Part shown: positions 50,501-62,500 of the stretch, piece after piece | Numbering within the stretch: the stretch's first letter is position 1 | Layout of the letters: each line of letters opens with the position of its first letter | Assembly: GCF_016862895.1 (NCBI RefSeq) | Contig: NZ_BONV01000032.1 | Span: 62,001 to 126,000 of the forward strand | Length of the DNA stretch: 64,000 nucleotides | Direction: 5' to 3' | Source of the DNA: Planotetraspora kaengkrachanensis | GTDB taxonomy: Bacteria; Actinomycetota; Actinomycetes; Streptosporangiales; Streptosporangiaceae | The notes under the pieces: generated by a model | Told to the model about the DNA's origin: nothing | The model's database searches: none | The model's input: only the letters and a program-made list of their open reading frames with translations | Program-made: the position numbers and the translations under genes

Positions 50501-53500
50501 GGGCGGGCCCGTTTCCGACGAGGTGGCCTTCGCGGGCGGACGTCCGGCCTCCCGGCTGCGGGTCACCGGCATGCCCAACGCCCGGCTCTCCGGCGACCTT
50601 GCGGCACTGGACGCCCTCGGCGACGGCAGCCGCCCGGCCGCGCCGGCGGACGCCGTCGACCCCGAGGCCGTGCACATGCTCGCCGCCCGCCACGGCCACC
50701 GCGTGGCGGTCACCTGGAACGGCCACGCCGACGACGGCGCGCTCGACGCCGTCTTCGTCAGCGGAGACGGTGCCCGCGACGCCGACGCCCGCGGCCACGC
50801 CGTCGCGTTCTCCGGACGGCTCTACCGCCCGGCGGCCGGACCCGCGCGGGACCTGCCTGGCGAACCGTCCGGAGAATTCCCGCACGCCAACACGCCCGCG
50901 CCGTTCCGGGACGTCGCGGCGCTGATGCGGACCCTGCGCGCGCACGCGGCCGAGTGGCTGCCCGACTACATGGTCCCCTCGGCGTTCGTGCCGCTGGACC
51001 GCCTCCCGGTCACGCCGAGCGGCAAGCTCGACGCCGCGGCGCTCCCGGTGCCCGACCACGCGTCGCTCAGCTCCGGCCGCGCTCCCCGCGATCCCCGCGA
51101 AGAGCTGTTGTGCACCCTGTACGCCGAGGTGCTCGGACTGCGGTCGGTCTCGATCGACGACGACTTCTTCGCGCTGGGCGGGGACAGCATCGTCGCCATC
51201 CAGTTGCTCGGCCGCGCCCGGCAGTCCGGTTTGCGGCTCACTCCGCGGGACGTCTTCCGGTACCGCACGGTCGCCGCCCTCGCCGACAACCACGCCGCGC
51301 CGCCCGACCACCCGGACCCGATCGGCACAGGTGACGGCGGCGACGCACGCTCACCGGCCGTGCCGCTGGTACGGCTGGACGAGGCCGACCTGGCCGAACT
51401 CCAGCGCGAGCACCCGGTCACAGTGGAGGAGGCGCTGCCGCTCGGCCCCCTGCAGGAGGGCTTCTACTTCCACGCGCTCGTGGACGGCTCCGACCGCGAC
51501 GCCTACGTCGTCCAGCAGGTGATCGAGCTGTCCGGCCCGGTCGACGGCCCCACCCTGCGCCGCGCGGCACAGCGTCTGCTCGACAGGCACGCGCCGCTGC
51601 GCGCCTGCTTCCGCCGGCTCGAGGACGGCCGGCCGGTGCAGATCATCGCGACGGGCCTCGACCTGCCCTGGCGCGAGGTCGACCTGTCGGCCCACGACCC
51701 TCAGGCGCGTCAGGAGGAGGCGGAGTCCGTCGCGGCCGCCGAACGCGCCGCCCGCTTCGACCTGGCCCGGCCGCCGCTGCTGAGGTGCGCGCTGGTGCGC
51801 CTCACCGGCGAGCGCAGCCACCTCGTGCTGACCTTCCACCACATCGTGGCCGACGGCTGGTCGCTGCCGGTGCTGCACCGGGAGCTGATGGCCTTCTACG
51901 GCGACGACCCCGCGCCGCTGCCCGGTCCCGCCCCGTACCGGGAATACCTCCGGCAGCTGTCCACGGCCGACCGCGACGCCGCCCGCGACGCGTGGCGCTT
52001 CGCGCTCGCCGGGCTCGACGAGCCGACGCGCCTGGTCGACGCCCCCGCGGCAGACGCTCCGCTGTTGCCGGGTCAGGTGCGCGTCGAGCTCCCCGAGCAC
52101 GTGACCGCCCGGCTCTCCGCCCGGGCGAGGGAGCAGGGCGTCACGCTGAGCGCGGCCGTGCAGACCGCCTGGGGGCTGCTCCTCGGACGGCTGACCGGCC
52201 GCCAGGACGTGGTCTTCGGCACGACCGTCTCCGGACGCGACGTGCGGCTCGACGGCATCGAGTCGATGGCCGGGCTGTTCATCAACACGCTGCCGACGCG
52301 CTTCCAGTGGACCCCGTCGGACACCCTCGCCGGGCTCATGGGCCGGTTCCAGGACGAGCAGGCCCAGTTGCTCGGGCATCAGCACCTCGGCCTCGCGGAG
52401 ATCCAGCGGATCGCCGGGCTCTCAGGCGTCGGCGAGCTCTTCGACACCCTGCTCGTCTTCGAGAACTATCCCGCGGGCGACGGCCTGACCGACCCCACCG
52501 GCACGGTGGAGATCGTCGGCCACGAGTTCCACGACGCCGTCCATTACCCGCTCGCCCTCATCGTGAAGCCGGGACGCCGGCTCGATCTGCGGCTGAAGCA
52601 TCACGCGCAGCGGCTGGACGGCCAGGCCGTCCGGCGGATCGCCGCCAGGCTCACCCGGATCCTCGTCGCCATGGCCGACGACCCCGCCCTGCCCGCCGCC
52701 CGCATCGAACTGCTCTCCTCCGGCGAGCAGGCCCGCGCCCGGATCACGGGGGAGGTCAGGGACGTCCCCGCGACCACACTGGCCGCGGCCTTCGAGGCGC
52801 AGGCCGCCCGCACGCCCCAGGCGACCGCCGTCGTCTACGAAGGCGCGAGCCTCACCTACGAGGAGCTGGACGCGCGCGCCGGGGAGCTGGCCCGGCGTCT
52901 TCGCGCGCGCGGCGCGGGCCCGGAGAAGGTCGTCGCCGTCGCCGTCCCCCGCTCGGCCGAGCTGATGGTGGCGCTGCTCGGCGTGCTCAAGTCCGGCGCC
53001 GCCTACCTGCCGGTCGACGTCGACTACCCGGCCGACCGCGTCGCGTACATGCTCGCCGACTCGGGGGCCTCGACGGTGGTGACCACGGCCGCGACGGCTC
53101 CGCGCCTGCCCGCGGCCGATGGGCTCACCCCGCTGGTCCTCGACGCGCCGCCCGGCCGGGACGGCGACACGGGCGACCCGGGGGCCTTCGGTGAGGGCGT
53201 GGGCGCGGGGCCGGACGACGCGGCGTACCTGATCTACACCTCCGGCTCGACCGGGCGGCCGAAGGGCGTGGTCGTCACCCACCGGGCGATCGTCAACCGG
53301 CTGGCCTGGATGCAGGGCGCGTACGGCCTGCGGGCCGACGACCGGGTGCTGCAGAAGACGCCGTCCAGCTTCGACGTGAGCGTCTGGGAGTTCTTCTGGG
53401 CGTTGTGCGAGGGCGCGGCCGTCGTCCTCGCCCGGCCGGACGGGCACCGCGATCCCGCCTACCTCGCGGACCTCATCCGCGAGCAGCGGATCACCACGAT

Positions 53501-56500
53501 GCACTTCGTCCCGTCGATGCTCGAGGCCTTCCTCCAGGCCGAGGAGATCACCGGCGACACCTCCTGGGCCGCCACCCTGCGCCGCGTCTTCAGCAGCGGC
53601 GAGGCGCTGTCCACTGCCGCGGCCGCGCGGTGGCGGGAGCTGACCGGCGCGCCGCTGCACAATCTGTACGGTCCCACCGAGGCCGCCGTCGACGTCACCT
53701 TCCACGCCTGCGACGAGTCCGCGCCCGGCGACGGCCCCGGCGTCCCGATCGGCCGCCCGGTGTGGAACACCGGACTGCTCGTGCTGGACGCGTGTCTGCG
53801 CCCGGTCCCCGCCGGAGTCCCCGGTGAGCTCTATCTGACCGGGGTGCAGCTCGCCCGGGGTTACCACGCCCGGTCCGGTCTCACGGCGGAGCGGTTCGTC
53901 GCCGACCCGTACGGGCCGCCCGGCACGCGGATGTACCGCACGGGAGACCTGGTGCGGCGGGACGAGGACGGTGTCGTCACCTATCTGGGCCGCACCGACC
54001 GGCAGGTGAAGCTGCGCGGCAACCGCATCGAGCTCGGCGAGATCGAGGCCGCGCTGGTCCGTCTGCCCGCCGTCGCCCAGGCGGCGGTGGCCGTCCTCGG
54101 CTCCCGGCTCGTCGCCTACGTCGTGGCCGCCCCGGGTTCTCCTGACGCGGCGTCCGCCGAGCCGGCCTCGTTGCGTGCGGCCCTCACGGGCGCGCTGCCC
54201 GCCCCGATGGTGCCCGAGGCGTACGTCGTGCTCGAGGCGCTTCCGCTGACGCCGAGCGGCAAGCTGGACCGCGCGGCCCTTCCCGCGCCGGAGACGGCGC
54301 GCGTGCCGTCGCGCGGCCCGCGCGACGAGCGCGAGCGGACCCTCACGGAGATCTTCGCCGCCGTCCTGCGGCTGGAGGCCGGCGCGGACGACGACTTCTT
54401 CCTGCTGGGCGGCGACAGCATCAGCTCGATCGGCGTCTCGAGCAGGGCACGCCGCGCGGGCCTCGACCTGAGCCCCCGCGACGTCTTCGAACACCGTACG
54501 CCCGCGGCGCTCGCGGCCGCGGCCCTGGAGTCCGCCTCCGCCACCGGTCCGGGTGTGGCGCCGGGCGGGCGGGTCCCGGCCCTGTCGCTCACGGACGAGG
54601 AGACGCGCCGCGTCCACCGGCTCAGTCCCGGCGGGGCCGAGGCCGTGTGGCCGCTCGCCCCGCTGCAGGAAGGCCTGTTCTTCCACTCGACATACGACGA
54701 CGGCGCGCTCGACGTCTACACCGTCCACGAGTCCTTCGACTTCGCGCGCCGCGTCGACGCGGAACGGCTGCGCACCGCGACGCGGGCGCTGCTGGCCCGC
54801 AACCCCGGCCTGCGCGCCGGATTCACCAGCGACGGGCTACGCCAGCCGGTGCAGTTCATCGTCCGCGATCCGGAGATCCCGCTCGAGGAGGCCGACCTGA
54901 CCGGTCTGCCGGCCGGCGAACAGGACGCGCGGCTGCGCGACCTCATGGACGCCGAGCGGACCCGCAGGTTCGACCTCGCCCGGCCGCTGTTGTTCCGCAT
55001 GCTGCTCGTCCGCCTCGGCGACCGCGGCGACCGTCTCATCATCGGCAGGCACCTGCTGCTCTGGGACGGCTGGTCGGCCTGGGTGTTCCTCGACCAGCTC
55101 TTCCGGTTGTACGAGACGGGCGGCGACGACACCGGGCTGCCGGACCCCGGTTCGTACCGCGACTACCTGACGTGGCTGGACGACCAGGACACCGCGGTCG
55201 CCGCGCGGGCCTGGCGGGCCGCCCTGGCAGGCCTGGACGAGCCCACCCTGCTCGCCGCCGCCGACCAGGGGCTGGAACCGGTCGTCCCCGAGAGCCTCGA
55301 CGTCGTCCTGCCCGCCGACGTCACCGGGCGCCTGCGGGACACCGCCCGCCGGCACGGCCTGACCATGAACACGGTCCTGACGACCGCCTGGGGACTGACC
55401 CTCGCGAGCGCCACCGGCCGCACGGACGTCGTCTTCGGCACGACCGTCGCCGGGCGGCCCAGCGAGGTGCCGTACGTCGAGAACGTCATCGGCATGTTCC
55501 TCAACACCGTCCCCGCCCGCATCGCGTACGACCCCGCGGAACGGGTGCCCGACCTGCTGCGACGCGTGCAGGACGAGCGCCTGGCCCTGATGCCGTACGA
55601 ATACCTGGGCCTCGGCGTCGTGCAGGCGGAGACCGGGCGCCGGCGGCTGTTCGACACCCTCTTCGTGCTCCGCAACAGCGACACCGAGGAACGGCTCGCT
55701 GAGCTGTCCGAGCGCCACGGCGCCACCGCCGTCGCGAACGTCGACGCCACGCACTATCCGGTCAACCTCGTCGTCACGCCGGGGGAGCGCATCCGGGTCA
55801 CCCTCGCGCACCGTCCCGACATCGTGGGCGGGCCCCGCGCGCAGGCGCTGCTCGACCGCTTCACGCTCCTGCTCGAGCGGCTCGCCGCCGGCCTGGACGC
55901 GCCCGCCGGCCGCCTCGACCCGCTGCTCCCCGCCGAGCACGCGGCCCTGGAGGAGGAACGCGCCTCCGGGCGCGTCGCCGCACCCGAGGAGACGATCGCC
56001 GACCTGCTCGCCGGGCAGGCGGCCCGCACGCCCGGGGCCACCGCGCTCGTCTTCGGCGAGCGGAGCGTCACCTACGCCGAACTCGACGCGCGCATCAACC
56101 GCATGACCCGGCTGCTGCTCGCACGCGGGGCCGGGCCGGAGCAGGTCGTCGCGCTCGGCCTGCCCCGTTCGATCGACATGGTCGTCGCGCTGTTCGCGGT
56201 GCTGCGCGCGGGGGCCGCCTACCTTCCGCTGGAGCTGGACCACCCCGACGACCGGCTCGCCGGAATGCTCGACGACGCACGTCCGCTGCTGCTGGTGTCC
56301 ACCGCGGCCGTCTCCACGCGGTTCGCGGACGCCGTGCCCGGCGTGCCGCGCGTCCTGCTCGACGACGCGGCCCTGGCGGGCGAACTCGACGCCCTTCCCT
56401 CCGGCCCGGTGACCGAGGCGGACCGGCCGCGCTTCAGCCTGGAGCACCCCGCGTACGTCATCTACACGTCCGGGTCGACGGGACGGCCGAAGGGCGTCGT

Positions 56501-59500
56501 CACGCCCTACCGCGGCCTGACCAACATGCACCTCAACCATCAGAAGGAGATCTTCGCCCCGGCCGTCGCGTCGGCCGGCGGCCGCAGGCTGCGCATCGCG
56601 CACACGGTCTCCTTCGCGTTCGACATGTCGTGGGAGGAGCTGCTCTGGCTGGTCGAGGGGCACGAGGTGCACGTCTGCGACGAGGAACTGCGGCGTGACG
56701 CCGAAGCGCTGGTCGCCTACTGCGAGGCCAACCGCGTCGACGTCGTCAACGTCACCCCGACCTACGCCCACCTGCTGATCGAGGAGGGCCTGCTGGAGGG
56801 GCACCGCCCGCCGCTGGTGCTGCTCGGCGGCGAGGCGGTCTCCGAGACGGTCTGGAGCCGGCTCCGCGACACCGAGGGCACTTACGGCTACAACCTGTAC
56901 GGCCCGACCGAGTACACCATCAACACGCTCGGCGGCGGCACCGGCGACAGCGAGACGCCCACGGTCGGCCGCGCCATCCGCGGCACCCGGGCGCACATCC
57001 TGGACGCGTGGCTGCGCCCGGTGCCCGAGGGGGTCCCCGGCGAGCTGTACATCGCGGGGATCGGCCTGGCCCGGGGCTACCTGCGCAGGCCCGCCCTGAC
57101 GGCCGAGCGGTTCGTCGCCGACCCGTACGGCGAGCCGGGGGAGCGCATGTACCGCACCGGAGACCTGGTGCGGCGGCGTGCCGACGGCAACCTGGACTTC
57201 CTCGGCCGCACCGACGACCAGATGAAGATCCGCGGATACCGCGTCGAGCTGGGCGAGATCGAGACCGCGCTCTCCCAGCACCCCCAGGTCGCGCAGGCGG
57301 CCGTCATCGCCCGCCCCGACCCGTCCGTGCCCGGCACGCAGCGCCTCGTCGGCTACGTCGTGCCCGCCGAGGCGAGCGCGGAGGAGCGGTCGGCCGCCGA
57401 GCGGGACCAGATCGGGGAGTGGCGGGAGATCTACTCCGACGAGTACGAGCAGATCGGCACCGCGGTCTTCACCGAGGACTTCGCGGGCTGGGACAGCAGC
57501 TACGACGGGCGCCCGATCCCCGTCGAGCACATGCGGGAGTGGCGCGAGCAGACCGTCGCCCGCATCCAGGAGCTGCGCCCGCGCCGCATCCTCGAGATCG
57601 GAGTCGGCTCCGGGCTGCTGCTGTCCCGGCTGGCGCCCGGCGCGGAGGCGTACTGGGCGACGGACTTCGCAGAACCCGTCATCCGCAAGATCGGCGAGGA
57701 CCTGCGCCGCGATCCCGAGCTGGCCGCCAAGGTCGAGTTGAGGTGCCTGCCCGCCCACGTGACGGACGGCCTGCCCGCGGGATGGTTCGACACGATCGTC
57801 ATCAACTCCGTCATCCAGTACTTCCCGAGCGCCGACCACCTCACCGAGGTCGTCCGCGGCGCCATGGAACTGCTCGCGCCGGACGGTGTGCTCTTCGTCG
57901 GCGACGTGCGCGACCTGCGGCGGGCGCGGGCGTTCCACACCGCGGTCAGGCTCACACAGGACGGCGACCAGGCGGACGCGGCGGCCGTCCGCCGTGCCGT
58001 CGAGCGCGGCATGCGGCTGGACAAGGAGCTTCTCGTCGATCCCGGCTACTTCGCCTCCCTCGGGTTCGGCGTCGACCTGCGGACCAAGCGGGGGCGCCAC
58101 CACAACGAGCTGACGCGGCACCGCTACGACGCCGTGCTGTACCGCGAGGACGCCCGGCCGCTCGACCTCGGCGGCGCGCCCGCGGTGGCCTGGCCGGACC
58201 TGCCGGACGGCGGTCATGCCGGGCAGCCGGGGCGGACCGGTGGGCTGGCCGACCGCCTCCGCCAGGAGCGGCCGGAGTCGCTGCGCGTGACCGGCGTCCC
58301 CGACGCGCGCGTCGCGGGCGAGTTCGCCGCCGTGCGCGCACTCGACGAGGGCGGCGTCCGCCGCGCCCGCGAGGTCCTCGGCGAGACCGTGTACGGCGAC
58401 GCCGTGGAGCCCGAGGACCTGCACGCGCTCGGGGCGTCGCTCGGCTACCGCGTGCTGACCACGTGGTCGCGCGATCCCGGGGCCTACGACGCCGTGTTCG
58501 TGCGCGGCGACGTGCGGCCGGACGCACGTGTGTCGGCCGGGCTGTACGTCCCCGTCGACGGCGCGGCGCCGTACGCCAGCACGCCGTCGACGGCGCGCGG
58601 GGCGAGCGGGCTGGTGCGCAGGCTGCGGGAGGACCTGGGCAGGCGGCTGCCCGACTACATGGTCCCTGCCGCCTTCGTGACGCTCGACCGGCTGCCCATG
58701 AACGACAACGGCAAGCTGGACGTCAGGGCCCTGCCCGACGCGGAGCCCTCGGTGGCGCTCGGCGGCGGGCGAGGGCCGCGCACCCCGCAGGAGGAGGTGC
58801 TCTGCCGGCTGTTCGCCGAGGTGCTCGGCCTGCCGTCCGTCGGCGCGGAGGACGGCTTCTTCGCCCTCGGCGGCCACTCATTGCTTGCCACCCGGCTCGT
58901 CAGCCGGGCCAGGACCGAGCTCGGCGCCGAACTGGCGATCCGCGACCTCTTCGAGGCGCCCACGCCCGCCCTGCTGGCCGAGAGGGCGGGAGCGGGCAGG
59001 CCCGCCAGGGCCGCCGTCGTTCCGGTGCGGGATCGGCCGGAGCGCGTCCCGCTGTCTGCCGCGCAGCGCCGGTTGTGGCTGGCCGAGCGCATCAGCGGCG
59101 GCGACGCGTACCACTTCCCGCTGGTGTTCCGGCCGGCCGGCCCGCTCGACACCGCCGCCCTGCGTGCGGCGCTGCGCGACGTGGCGGCCCGCCACGAGGC
59201 GCTGCGCACGGTGTTCGCCGAGGACGACGGCGAGCCGTACCAGCGGATCGTGCCCGCGGACGAGGCGGAGCCCGGTTTCGCCGTCAGCGAGTGCGCGGAA
59301 GACGAGCTGGAGGCCCGGATCCGCGACGCGGTGCGGCGCCCGTTCGACCTGGGCGCCGAGCCGCCGCTGCGGGCCGACGTACTCAGGGTCGCGCCCGAGG
59401 ACCACGTGGTGGCGATCACGCTGCACCACATCACCACCGACGAGTGGTCGGACCGGCCGTTCCTCGCCGACCTGACCGGTGCCTACCTGGCCAGGTCCGC

Positions 59501-62500
59501 CGGCCTGGCGCCGGAGTGGACGCCGCTGCCTGTGCAGTACGCCGACTACACCCTCTGGCAGCGCCGCCTGCTCAGCGGCCCTGAGGGCCCTGAGGACATG
59601 GAACAGCAGGGCGAGAGCGGTGAGGGTGGGCGGCAGCTGGCCTTCTGGACCGGCGCGCTGGACGGGCTGCCGGAGGAGATCCCGCTCCCGCTCGACCGGC
59701 CGCGCCCCGCCGAGCCCACCGGCCGGGGCGGGACCGTCCGCGCCGAACTGCCCCCCGAGACCGCCCGCGCGCTGCGCGCGATGTCGGCGGAGACGGGGAC
59801 CAGCATGTTCATGCTGCTCCAGGCCGCGGTCGCCACGCTGCTGCACCGGATGGGGGCGGGCGACGACATCCCGATCGGCGCCCCCATCGCGGGGCGCACC
59901 GACAGCGCGCTCGACGACCTCGTCGGCTTCTTCGTGAACACCCTCGTCCTGCGAGCCGACCTGTCCGGCGGCCCGACGTTCAGGGAGCTGGCCGAACGGG
60001 TCAGGAACGCCGACCTCGCGGCCTTCGAGAACCAGGACCTGCCGTTCGAGCGGGTGGTGGAGGCGCTGGGCCCCGTGCGCGTCCCAGGACGCAACCCGTT
60101 GTTCCAGGTCATGCTGGGCTACCACTACCGGCCCGACGGAGACCCTGACATGCTCGGGCTGCCGACCGAGTGGCTGCCTGCGCGGATCGAGACCACCAAG
60201 TTCGACCTGGACTTCACCTTCGTCGACCACGTGCGGGGCGACCGGATCACCCTCCTGCTGGAGTACGCCGCCGACCGCGCCGACGAGGCGACGGCCCTCG
60301 CACTGGTGGAACGCACGATCGCCCTGCTCGGCTTCGTGACCGCCGACCCGGACCTTCCGGTCGGCCGTGTCCCGGTGCTGACGGACGCCGAACGGCGGGC
60401 GTCCCTCGGCGCCTGGAACGACACCGCGCGTCCCCTGGAGCGGCGCACGGTCCCCGAACTGTTCGCAGAGGCCGCCCGCGCCCGGCCAGATCAGGTCGCG
60501 CTGGTCACCGAGGCGGGCCGGACGACGTTCGCCGAACTGGCGGCGCGGGCCGACGGCCTCGCGCGCCTGCTGCTGCGGCGCGGGGTGACCGCGGAGAGCG
60601 TCGTGGGACTGGCCCTTCCCCGATCGGAGATGGTCCCGGCCATCCTCGGCGTGCTCGCGGCGGGCGCGGCCTACCTTCCGCTCGACCCGGCCCACCCGGC
60701 CGAGCGGCTCGGCCACATGCTGGCCGACGCCGCTCCGGCGTGCGTGCTCGCCACCGCCGCCACGGCCGCCGCGCTGCCGCACGGCCACGCGCCGATGGTG
60801 CTCCTCGACGACCCGTCGTACGCCGCGGAGACCGCGGCACGTCCGGGTGACCGCCCGGCCGCGCCCCCCGGGCCGGACGCCGCCGCCTACGTCATCTACA
60901 CGTCCGGCTCGACAGGGAGGCCGAAGGGCGTGGTCGGCACCCACCGCGGGCTGAGCAACCTCTACGGCTCCCAGCTTGAGGACCTCATCGAGCCGGCCCG
61001 CCGGGCGGCGGGCCGCGACGTGCTGTGTGCCGTGCACTCGGCGTCGTTCAGCTTCGACGCCTCGTGGGAGCCGATGCTCTGGCTGCTGGCCGGGCACGAG
61101 CTGCACGTCCTCGGCGAGGCCACGATGACCGACCCGGCCGCGTTGCAGGCCCACCTGGCCGCCGAGCGGGTCGACTTCCTCGACCTCACCCCGACCTACC
61201 TGCAGGAGCTGGCCCACCACGGCTTCCTCGACCCGGACCGGTACCGCCCGGGCGTGATGACGATCGGCGGCGAGGCCATGCCGTCCGCCATGTGGCGCAC
61301 GTTGTGCGAACTGCCCGGCGTCGCTGTCCACGACATGTACGGCCCGACGGAGTTCGCGGTCGACGCGTACGGCCGGCACGGCTCGGATGCGCAGGACGGG
61401 CCCGGCCGTCGGGGCGGGAGTGGGACCTGGGCCGCGCCGCTGGCCAACGTCCGCGTCCACGTGCTCGACTCCGCGCTGCGTCCGGTCCCGGCCGGCGTCC
61501 CCGGAGAGCTGTACCTGTCCGGCGCCGGCCTCGCCCGCGGCTACCTAGGCCGTCCCACGCTGACCGCCGAGCGGTTCGTCGCCGACCCGTACGGCGGGCC
61601 GGGCGAGCGCATGTACCGCACCGGAGACCTGGCACGGCGCCGCGCCGACGGCACCCTGGAATTCCTCGGCCGCGCCGACGACCAGGTCAAACTACGGGGA
61701 TTCCGGATCGAGCCCGGCGAGATCGAGTCGGTCCTGCGGGCCCATCCCGCCGTGGCCCAGGCGGCCGTGGTGGTCCGTGAGGACACGCCGGGGGCGCAGC
61801 GGCTGGTGGCCTACGTCGTCCCGGCGGAGCCGGTGGACCCGGCGTCGCTGCGGGCGCACGCCGCGGCCGCGCTGCCGGAGTACATGGTTCCCGCGGCGTT
61901 CGTCGAGCTCGCGGCGCTGCCCCGGTCGATCGGCGGCAAGCTGGACCGCCGGGCCCTTCCCGCGCCGGACCCGGCGGGCGCGCGGGCCGGTCGGCGGCCC
62001 CGCGACGCCCGCGAGGAGATCCTGTGCGAGCTGTTCGCCGCCGTGCTCGGGGTGGAGCGCGTCGGGGTCGACGACGACTTCTTCGCGCTCGGCGGCCACT
62101 CGCTGCTCGCGATGCGGCTGGTCAGCCGCGTCCGCACGGCGCTGGACGCGGAGATCACCCTGCGCGCGGTGTTCGAGGCGCCCACCGCGGCCCGGCTCGC
62201 GGAGCGGCTGCGCGCCGGCGCCGTCCGGTCCGCGGGAGAGCAGACCGGCCCTCGCGCCGGCAGGCCGGCGCCGGCACGGAGGCCGGAGCTCGTGCCGTTG
62301 TCGTCCGCCCAGCGGCGGTTGTGGGTGCTGCACCGGCTGGAGGGCCCGGGCGCCACCTACAACATCCCGATGGCGTGGCGGCTGACCGGCCCGCTGGACG
62401 TGGACGCCCTGCGGGCCGCGCTCACCGACCTGGTGGCCAGGCACGAGAGCCTGCGGACGGTCATCCGCGAGCGGGACGGCCACGCCCACCAGCACATCCT

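Noticed and set aside
51310-51380. Epimerisation domain after T1 of the NRPS
   Set aside because: Only about 20 residues separate T1 from C2, and the next His motif belongs to a condensation domain followed directly by A2.
54837-58877. 1346-residue open frame on the minus strand
   Set aside because: Mirror frame of the NRPS; composition is Arg/Gly/Val/Gln-rich without domains, while the plus frame has complete NRPS motifs.
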